From contig CAWERW010000016.1 in NCBI GenBank assembly GCA_963811595.1, positions 310,001 through 374,000 of the forward strand: DNA of 64,000 nt. The letters run 5' to 3'. The stretch comes from DASQFQ01 sp963811595. GTDB lineage: Bacteria > Actinomycetota > Thermoleophilia > Solirubrobacterales > Solirubrobacteraceae. Position 1 is the first letter of the stretch; each line of letters starts with the position of its first letter. The translations under genes and the position numbers were made by a program. Below the pieces are notes generated by a model. It was not told the DNA's origin. It searched no databases and saw only the letters and a list, made by a program, of their open reading frames with translations. Below are positions 58,759-64,000 of the stretch, in pieces.

Positions 58759-59493
58759 CTACACGCCGCCGTACCCGAACCCGCCGTCGGAGTCGATGAC
58801 CTGGCCGGTCACCCACTCCGACTCCTCGGAGGCGAGCCACGCGATCAGGCGCGCCGCGTCGTCGGGCTCACCCCATCGCCCCCGCGGCATCGCCGCGGCG
58901 ACCCGGGCGCGCAGGTCGTCAGAAGGCCAGCCCGTGTCGGTCGGGCCCGGGTTGACGGCGTTGACCGTGATCCCGCGCGGCGCCAGCGCGGCCGCGAGCG
59001 ACGGCACGATCCCGCTGACCGCCGCCTTGCTCGCCGCGTAGGGCAGCTCGCCCGCCATCGGCCCGCGGCCCTGGCCGGAGGTGAGCAGGATCACGCGGCC
59101 GCCGCTCGCGCCGTCGAACGCGGCGGCGAACTCCCGCACGAGCAGCAGCGTCGCGCGGACGTTGACCGTGAGCGCGAGGTCGAGCGACTCCGCGGTGACC
59201 TCGTCGATCGTGCCGGGGACCGACGCGGCGTGGTTCGCCACCAGCACGTCGACCTGCCCGAGCGCGATCCGCGCCGCGGCCAGCACCGCCGCCGGGCCCT
59301 CGGGATCGGCGAGATCGGTCTCGAGGTGGCCGGCGGCGCCCTCGACCACGTCGGAGGCGTCGACGGGCGGGTCCGACCCCGGCGCCCAGCCCTGCGTGAA
59401 CACCGCGGTGCCCGTGGCCGCCAGGCGGCCGGCCGTCGCGAAGCCGATGCCGACGCTCCGGCTCACGCCGGTCACGAGGGCCGCTCGGCTCAG
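58759..59493 (-). CDS. Short-chain dehydrogenase/reductase
   Basis: This SDR has AALVTGVSRSVGIGFATAGRLA (cofactor loop, here GVSRSVGIG), VLVANHAASVPGTI, the catalytic Ser region ILLTSGQGRGPM and YAASKAAVSG with Tyr and Lys, and the end VTGQVIDSDGGFGYGG. No ATG, GTG or TTG stands before the first beta strand; CTG 59493 overlapping the upstream stop (CTGA) gives 244 residues and an intact fold, while GTG 59475 would cut off strand 1. It is close to 3-oxoacyl-ACP reductase-like SDRs. Confidence 0.8.
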   Translation of the reverse strand: MSRAALVTGVSRSVGIGFATAGRLAATGTAVFTQGWAPGSDPPVDASDVVEGAAGHLETDLADPEGPAAVLAAARIALGQVDVLVANHAASVPGTIDEVTAESLDLALTVNVRATLLLVREFAAAFDGASGGRVILLTSGQGRGPMAGELPYAASKAAVSGIVPSLAAALAPRGITVNAVNPGPTDTGWPSDDLRARVAAAMPRGRWGEPDDAARLIAWLASEESEWVTGQVIDSDGGFGYGGV

Positions 59494-60134
59494 AGCCCGA
59501 GCTCCCGCCCGTACTGGCTGCGGTACTTCCCGCGCATCTCCAGCACCTGCTGCACGTAGTGGCGCGTCTCCGGGAACGGGATGTGGCGCGCGTGGTCGAA
59601 CTTCTCGCCGTCGTTGCGGGCGGCGAAGATCCACTGGTCGACGCGACCCTCGCCGGCGTTGTACGCCGCGATCGCGAGCACGTCGTTGCCGCCGTAGCGC
59701 TGCATCAGATAGCGCAGGTAGAACGAGCCGTAGGAGATGTTGACCTGCGGGTTGGCGAGGTCGCCCTGCACGAACGCGGTCCCGCCCGACTTGCGCGCGA
59801 TGTCGTCCGCGGTCGAGGGCAGCAGCTGCATCAGCCCCTTCGCCCCCGCGTGCGACGTCTGGTCGCGGAAGCGCGACTCGGTGTAGATGACGCCCGCGAT
59901 CAGCGCCGGGTCGAGGCCCTTGTCGGCGGCCTGCTGGCGGATGATGTCCTCGTGGCGGAGCGGGAGCACGACCTCCTGCACCGCCTTGTCGAGGCGCGGG
60001 GCGACGATCGCCGCGACGACGATCCCCGCCACCACGGTCGCCGCGAGCAGCCAGGCCACGCGGCGGCGCAGCACGCTGCGGCGCCGCGACGCGCTGCGCG
60101 GGCGGGCTCGGGACGTGGCGGATCGCGTGCTCAT
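59490..60134 (-). CDS. Lytic transglycosylase (SLT domain)
   Basis: The 214-residue protein has an Arg-rich N-terminus, one membrane anchor (VAWLLAATVVAGIVVAAIV at 27-45) and an SLT domain with the catalytic Glu in VIYTESRFRDQTSHAGAKG, LMQLLPSTADDIAR, and AIAAYNAGEGRVDQW. It cleaves peptidoglycan to anhydromuropeptides. Its start overlaps the CoaE stop (ATGA), so rpsA, coaE, this gene and the SDR gene form one tight operon. Confidence 0.92.
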   Translation of the reverse strand: MSTRSATSRARPRSASRRRSVLRRRVAWLLAATVVAGIVVAAIVAPRLDKAVQEVVLPLRHEDIIRQQAADKGLDPALIAGVIYTESRFRDQTSHAGAKGLMQLLPSTADDIARKSGGTAFVQGDLANPQVNISYGSFYLRYLMQRYGGNDVLAIAAYNAGEGRVDQWIFAARNDGEKFDHARHIPFPETRHYVQQVLEMRGKYRSQYGRELGL

Positions 60135-60715
60135 TGCTGATTCAGCTTCTCAAGTACCCCGGTCAGGGTCTCCTGGAGATCCTCGATCGTCCCGGAGTTT
60201 GCGACCGTGTACGTCGCGCGGGCGGCTTTCTCCTCCTGGGTGAGCTGGCGCGACGTGCGCTCATCGAGCGCCGCGTGCCCCCTCGCCCCGGCGCGCTCGC
60301 GCCGGACGGCCTCATCGGCGACCACAGCCACGGTAGCGTCGAACGCGCCGTCCATCCCGGACTCGAACAGCAGCGGCACCTCCACGACCAGCGCGCGCGG
60401 CGGCGGCTCGCGGCCCTCCTGCTCCTTGCGCCACGTCCACATGCGCGCGCCGACGCGCGGCCAGAGCAGCTCCTCGAGCCACTGGCGGTCCTCCGGCGTC
60501 GCGAACGCCCGGCTCGCGATCTCGGAGCGGTCGGTCGTGCCCCAGCGCTCGATCACGGCCGCGCGGACCTCGGCGTCCTCGTAGAGCTCGTGCACCACGG
60601 CGTCGGTCGACAGCGTGGCGGCGCCCAGCCGCTCGAGCGCGGCGAGCGCCTCTGACTTGCCGGCCCCGATCCCCCCGGTCAGGCCGACGAACGGCGGGCT
60701 AGGGCTGCTCGTCAG
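60131..60715 (-). CDS. coaE: Dephospho-CoA kinase
   Basis: CoaE catalyses the last step of coenzyme A synthesis. FVGLTGGIGAGKSEALAALERLG holds the P-loop, followed by LSTDAVVHELY, ALVVEVPLLFESGMD and VAVVADEAVRRERAGAR. No ATG, GTG or TTG exists in frame within about 65 codons upstream; CTG 60715 (MTSSPSPPFVGLTGG) gives the normal 194 residues and overlaps the end of rpsA by 17 bases, so translation probably depends on coupling. Confidence 0.9.
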   Translation of the reverse strand: MTSSPSPPFVGLTGGIGAGKSEALAALERLGAATLSTDAVVHELYEDAEVRAAVIERWGTTDRSEIASRAFATPEDRQWLEELLWPRVGARMWTWRKEQEGREPPPRALVVEVPLLFESGMDGAFDATVAVVADEAVRRERAGARGHAALDERTSRQLTQEEKAARATYTVANSGTIEDLQETLTGVLEKLNQQ

Positions 60716-62087
60716 GGTCGTCTTCGGAGGCCGCGGCTTCTTCGACGGCCGCGTCGGGCGCGGCCGGCTCCTCCTCGACCTCGGCCACGGGCTCGGCCTC
60801 GGCGTCGGCAGGCGCTTCCTCGACCTCGGCGGGCGCCTCGGCCTCGGGAGCGTTGGAGAAGACGTCCTCTGACAGCCCGAGGTCGGGCACGTTCTCGAGG
60901 TCGCCGGCGCCACCGTCCGCCGTCTCCGACGGAGCCATCGTGTCGCGCTGCGGCAGCACCTGGCCCTCGACCCGCTTGATCGACAGCGAGAGGCGGCGCC
61001 GCTCGGAGTCGATCTCGAGGATCTTGACCTTCACGTCGTCGCCCGGCTGGATGATCTCGCGCGGGTTCTCGACGTGGTGCTGGGCGAGCTCTGAGATGTG
61101 CACGAGCCCCTCGACGCCCTCGAGAATCTCGACGAAGGCGCCGAACGCGACGACCTTCGTGACCTTGCCCTCGAGCTCGTCACCGACGTTGTAGGTGTCG
61201 ACGACCCGCTGCCACGGATCCTCCTGGGTCTGCTTGAGGCCCAGGGAGATGCGCTGCCGGTCACGGTCTATATCCAGCACCTTGACCTGCACGGTGTCGC
61301 CGATCGAGAGGATCTCGCTCGGGTGGTTGACGTGCGACCACGACAGCTCGGAGATGTGGATCAGGCCGTCGATCCCGTCGAGGTCGACGAACGCGCCGAA
61401 GTCGACGATGTTGGAGATCTGGCCCTCGATCACGAGCCCGGGCTGCAGGCGCTCCAGGATCGCCTGGCGCTGCTCCTTGCGCTCCTCCTCGAGGACCGCG
61501 CGGCGGCTCAGGACGACGTTGTTGCGCGAGCGGTTGAGCTCTATGACCTTGGTCTCGATGTTCTGACCGAGGTACTCGTCGAGGTTCGGGACGCGGCGGA
61601 TGTCCACCAGCGAGGCGGGCAGGAAGCCGCGCACGCCGAGGTCGACGATCAGGCCGCCCTTGACGACCTCGATCACCGAGCCGGTGACGGGCTCGCCGGA
61701 CTCGGCGGCACCTTCGATGCGGCGCCAGGCGCGCTCGAAGCGGGCACGCTTCTTGGACAGGATCAGGCGGCCGTCCTGATCCTCCTTGGTGAGGACCAGA
61801 GCGTCGACCTCTTCTCCGAGCTCGACCTCCTCGGATGGGTCCACGGACTTACGGATCGAGAGCTCGTTGTTGGGGATGACCCCTTCGCTCTTGTATCCGA
61901 TATCGACGAGGACCTCGTCCTTGTCGATCCGCACGACCTTGCCGGTGACGACGTCGCCTTCTTCGAAGGGGACGATCGTCGCGTCGTAGTTGGGAAGGAT
62001 CTGACCATCGACCTCGATCAGCATCCCGTTCGAGCCCTCGACGATGTGAATATCCGTCGGGGCTTCTGGGGTCAAAGTAGCTTCCAT
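60699..62087 (-). CDS. rpsA: 30S ribosomal protein S1
   Basis: This 462-residue protein from ATG 62087 has four S1 RNA-binding domains: GDVVTGKVVRIDKDEVLVDIG, GEPVTGSVIEVVKGGLIVDLG, GLVIEGQISNIVDFGAFVDL and GDELEGKVTKVVAFGAFVEIL. An acidic Ala/Glu-rich tail of about 80 residues follows. Four domains rather than six is usual in actinobacteria. It recruits mRNA to the small subunit and heads the coaE operon. Confidence 0.95.
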   Translation of the reverse strand: MEATLTPEAPTDIHIVEGSNGMLIEVDGQILPNYDATIVPFEEGDVVTGKVVRIDKDEVLVDIGYKSEGVIPNNELSIRKSVDPSEEVELGEEVDALVLTKEDQDGRLILSKKRARFERAWRRIEGAAESGEPVTGSVIEVVKGGLIVDLGVRGFLPASLVDIRRVPNLDEYLGQNIETKVIELNRSRNNVVLSRRAVLEEERKEQRQAILERLQPGLVIEGQISNIVDFGAFVDLDGIDGLIHISELSWSHVNHPSEILSIGDTVQVKVLDIDRDRQRISLGLKQTQEDPWQRVVDTYNVGDELEGKVTKVVAFGAFVEILEGVEGLVHISELAQHHVENPREIIQPGDDVKVKILEIDSERRRLSLSIKRVEGQVLPQRDTMAPSETADGGAGDLENVPDLGLSEDVFSNAPEAEAPAEVEEAPADAEAEPVAEVEEEPAAPDAAVEEAAASEDDPDEQP

Positions 62088-62111
62088 CAGCGGCGAGATA
62101 CTGTAGCGAAC

Positions 62112-63254
62112 ATGCCAGTACGGGCCACGAAGCGCGGAGCCGAGAGAACGCCGCTGAGCGGCGATTTCGACGTCGTCGTCTGCGGCGCCTCGTTCGCGGG
62201 TCTCACCGTCGCGCGCGAGCTCCGGGGGACCGGCGCGCGCGTCCTGGTGCTGGATCGCTACGAGATCGGCGAGCGGCAGACCTCCGCGTGCGCCGTCCCC
62301 ACGCAGTGGCTCGTCAACCTCGGGCTCGAGGATGCGGAGCTGCAGACGTTCGACTCGCTCGTCCTCCACACCCCGACCACCACCGCCCGCTGGCCGCTGC
62401 CGTGGACGTTCTCGACCTTCGACTACCGGATGCTCTGCGCGCTGCTGTGGGAGCAGTGCGGGCCGTACGCCGAGTTCGAGACCGCCAAGGTCTCCGGGCG
62501 CACCGGCAACGTCATCCACACCGACCGCGGCGACGTCTCGGCGGAGCTGATCGTCGACGCGCTCGGCTGGCGACGGCTGCTGGACCCCGATCGCGAGGTC
62601 ACCCCGCCCGAAGCGCTGATGTCGCGCGGGCTCGAGGTCCATCCGGCCGGCACCGGCAAGGATCTCGAGGTCTGGATCCACAAGGGCTACATCGAGGCGG
62701 GCTACGGCTGGTCGTTCCCCGCCGGCGACGAGGTCCGGGTGGGCGTCGGCTCGTTCGAGCCGCGCCATCACGTCAAGGAGCCGACCGTCCGACTCGCCGG
62801 CGACCTCGGCCTCCCGCCCGACGGCTACCAAGGCAACTGGATCCCCCACGCGATCCGCCCGGCGGCCGCCGATGGCGTCTTCTTCGTCGGTGACTCGGCG
62901 GGCCACTGCATCCCCCTGACCGCCGAGGGCATCCGCACCGCGTTCTACTTCGGCATCGCCGCCGGGCGCGAGCTGCGCGCCGTGCTCGACGGCGAGCAAT
63001 CGCGCGAGCAGGCGCTCGTGCGCTATGCGCACTTCTCGGCCGAGCGCGCCTGGAAGTTCGCATGGATGAAGCGCTGGCAGGACACGGTGTGGCGCCTGCG
63101 CCCGCGTGCCCGCGACGCGCTCGTGCGCTCGTTGACGCACCGCCGCGCCGCCGCGTGGGCCTTTGGGCACTACTGGCGCATCGCCCCGCCCGAGTTCGCG
63201 CTGCCTGCGCCGCCGCTGGCGGTCGCCCCGGCGTCAGCGCGGTACGCCGCCTAG
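62112..63254 (+). CDS. FAD-dependent oxidoreductase (geranylgeranyl reductase-like)
   Basis: The 380-residue protein begins MPVRATKRGAERTPLSG, then a dinucleotide-binding motif VVVCGASFAGLTVARELRG with LDRYEIGE, and a second FAD segment GVFFVGDSAGHCIPLTAEG with IRTAFYFGIAAGREL. This is the geranylgeranyl reductase/FixC-like class of flavoproteins, which reduce isoprenoid double bonds or hydroxylate. Only 24 bp separate it from the divergent rpsA. The substrate is unknown. Confidence 0.85.
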   Translation: MPVRATKRGAERTPLSGDFDVVVCGASFAGLTVARELRGTGARVLVLDRYEIGERQTSACAVPTQWLVNLGLEDAELQTFDSLVLHTPTTTARWPLPWTFSTFDYRMLCALLWEQCGPYAEFETAKVSGRTGNVIHTDRGDVSAELIVDALGWRRLLDPDREVTPPEALMSRGLEVHPAGTGKDLEVWIHKGYIEAGYGWSFPAGDEVRVGVGSFEPRHHVKEPTVRLAGDLGLPPDGYQGNWIPHAIRPAAADGVFFVGDSAGHCIPLTAEGIRTAFYFGIAAGRELRAVLDGEQSREQALVRYAHFSAERAWKFAWMKRWQDTVWRLRPRARDALVRSLTHRRAAAWAFGHYWRIAPPEFALPAPPLAVAPASARYAA

Positions 63255-63665
63255 ATGGAGGGCTTCGACTGGGCGCCCTTCGGCCGCGCCACGCCCGATC
63301 CCGAGACGCCTGCGGCGGCGTCGGCGACCCCGGCCCGGCGCATGGCGGTCGTCAGCTGCATGGACGCCCGGCTCGACCCGTTGCGCGCGCTCGGCCTGCA
63401 GCTCGGCGACGCCCACGTGATCCGCAACGCGGGCTCGGTGGTCGGCGACGACGTCCTGCACTCGCTCGAGGCATCCCGCGCGCTCGCGGACACCAGCACC
63501 GTGGTCCTCCTCGCCCACTCCGACTGCCGCGCGCATGACGGCGACGACGAGGTCGCCCGGGCGATCGTGCGCAACGGCGTCGAGCGGGTGCGCGCCGCCC
63601 TGCCGGGCGTCGAGGTGTCCGCTGCCTTCTACGACCTCGCCGCCGGGCGCCTCAGCCGGCTCTGA
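63255..63665 (+). CDS. Beta-class carbonic anhydrase-like protein
   Basis: The 136-residue protein starts at the base after the previous stop. MAVVSCMDARLDPLRALGL has the first zinc Cys with its Asp-Arg pair, VIRNAGSVVGDD follows, and LLAHSDCRAHDGDDE carries the second and third zinc ligands His and Cys. It resembles the small actinobacterial carbonic anhydrases, though it is slightly short (about 165 residues is usual). It interconverts CO2 and bicarbonate. Confidence 0.85.
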   Translation: MEGFDWAPFGRATPDPETPAAASATPARRMAVVSCMDARLDPLRALGLQLGDAHVIRNAGSVVGDDVLHSLEASRALADTSTVVLLAHSDCRAHDGDDEVARAIVRNGVERVRAALPGVEVSAAFYDLAAGRLSRL

Positions 63666-64000
63666 GGCGCGCGCGCAGCGCCGCGGCGACCTCGTCGATC
63701 GCCTCGCGCGTCGCGTCCGTGGCCGCCATCCAGCGCCAGAAGCCGTGCAGCGTGCCGTCGAAGCGGCGGTGGGTGACGTCCACGCCCGCCTCGGCGAGCC
63801 GGTCGACGAGCGCCTCGCCCTCGTCGCGCAGGACGTCGAACTCGGACGTCAGCACGTAGGTGGGCGGGAGCCCGGCGAGGTCGGTCGCCCGTAGCGGCGA
63901 CGCGTCGGGCTGGAGCCCGTCGGCGCCGTCGAGGTAGAGGTTCCAGTAGCGCTGCATGCCGGCGGCGGTGAGCCCGTAGCGCTCCTTGAAGTCGCGGTAG
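63652..64000 (-). CDS. Alpha/beta hydrolase, HSL-type esterase (C-terminal part)
   Basis: The reading frame is open to the right edge (YRDFKERYGLTAAGMQRYW), so only the last 116 residues are seen. ASPLRATDLAGLPPTYVLTS is followed by EFDVLRDEGEAL, with the catalytic Asp, and HRRFDGTLHGFW, with the catalytic His, as in hormone-sensitive-lipase-type esterases. The nucleophile Ser lies outside the window. The 3' end overlaps the carbonic anhydrase gene by 14 bp. Confidence 0.85.
   Translation of the reverse strand, partial: YRDFKERYGLTAAGMQRYWNLYLDGADGLQPDASPLRATDLAGLPPTYVLTSEFDVLRDEGEALVDRLAEAGVDVTHRRFDGTLHGFWRWMAATDATREAIDEVAAALRARLRAG

Noticed and set aside
1..64000. tRNA, rRNA, IS elements, integrase genes or attachment sites
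   Set aside because: Looked for typical tRNA arms, transposase motifs and flanking repeats; none could be supported.

Overview
The window is about 72% GC and almost fully coding, with many GTG and TTG starts, frequent 4-bp stop/start overlaps (ATGA, GTGA, TTGA) and two promoters of the form TTGACN-N17-TAGCGT. These traits, together with AfsR/SARP regulators, DivIVA and many sugar ABC transporters, suggest a free-living actinobacterium, perhaps a member of the Thermoleophilia (Solirubrobacterales). That placement is inference, since no rRNA or other marker gene lies in the window. It looks chromosomal: no tRNA, rRNA, CRISPR array, integrase or insertion sequence was seen.

Positions 1-1507 hold the 5' part of a membrane-bound GGDEF protein that seems to continue into an HD-GYP domain. 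From 1.6 to 22 kb there is a dense sugar/polyol catabolism region. It holds a Gfo/Idh/MocA dehydrogenase with a class I aldolase, a 1-phosphofructokinase-like kinase, a crotonase, a LacI regulator with a phosphomannose isomerase, and a DeoR-controlled operon (RbsC/FrcA-type ABC transporter, zinc polyol dehydrogenase, small kinase, ribulose-phosphate/allulose-phosphate epimerase type protein). Divergent from that operon are a PFK-like kinase, a DUF2090 aldolase and a PfkB kinase. A second set (PfkB, FGGY kinase, LacD-type aldolase) faces a SorC-type regulator and another FGGY kinase. Three genes of this region carry an apparent +1 frameshift.

The most unusual part is 22.5-31.1 kb. Two paralogous SARP-NB-ARC-TPR regulators (893 and 914 aa) are each divergent from a string of tiny ORFs of 6-7 codons. 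Each tiny ORF has its own Shine-Dalgarno sequence, nearly always exactly 6 nt from the ATG. Array 1 encodes MPARRY, MPMRRT, MPLRRN and MPWRRV and leads into an MFS exporter gene. Array 2 encodes MHERIRW, MPMSRR and MPMSKR and is a stand-alone unit closed by a terminator. A further tiny ORF (MGRKW) follows a second MFS gene. Upstream of array 1, of MFS gene 2 and of array 2 lies the same element: three heptamer repeats at 11-bp period, ending exactly 8 bp before a NANGAT -10 box. This is the known layout of SARP-dependent promoters. I propose a SARP-controlled ultrashort-peptide system, either peptide signalling through the TPR regulators with MFS export or a minimal peptide product, that I do not recognise as described.

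From 31 to 41 kb the genes are mostly housekeeping: M32 carboxypeptidase, a DivIVA-like protein, an unknown small protein, PrmA-like methyltransferase, MutY, a DrrAB-type ABC exporter, UvrB, a universal stress protein and an APC permease. At 41-47.6 kb are a secreted glycosidase-like protein, a GT-C membrane glycosyltransferase and a flavinylation cluster (ApbE, FMN-binding protein, transmembrane ferric-reductase-like oxidoreductase). From 47.6 to 58.3 kb there is an alpha-glucoside utilisation locus: a clan-J-like glycosidase, a GH15/63-like glycosidase, two GH13 enzymes, a LacI regulator with a perfect palindromic operator, and a complete MalEFGK-type importer. After a 150-bp nested inverted repeat come an SDR enzyme, a lytic transglycosylase, CoaE and S1 (both SDR and CoaE appear to use CTG starts), an FAD oxidoreductase, a beta-carbonic anhydrase and a cut-off esterase.
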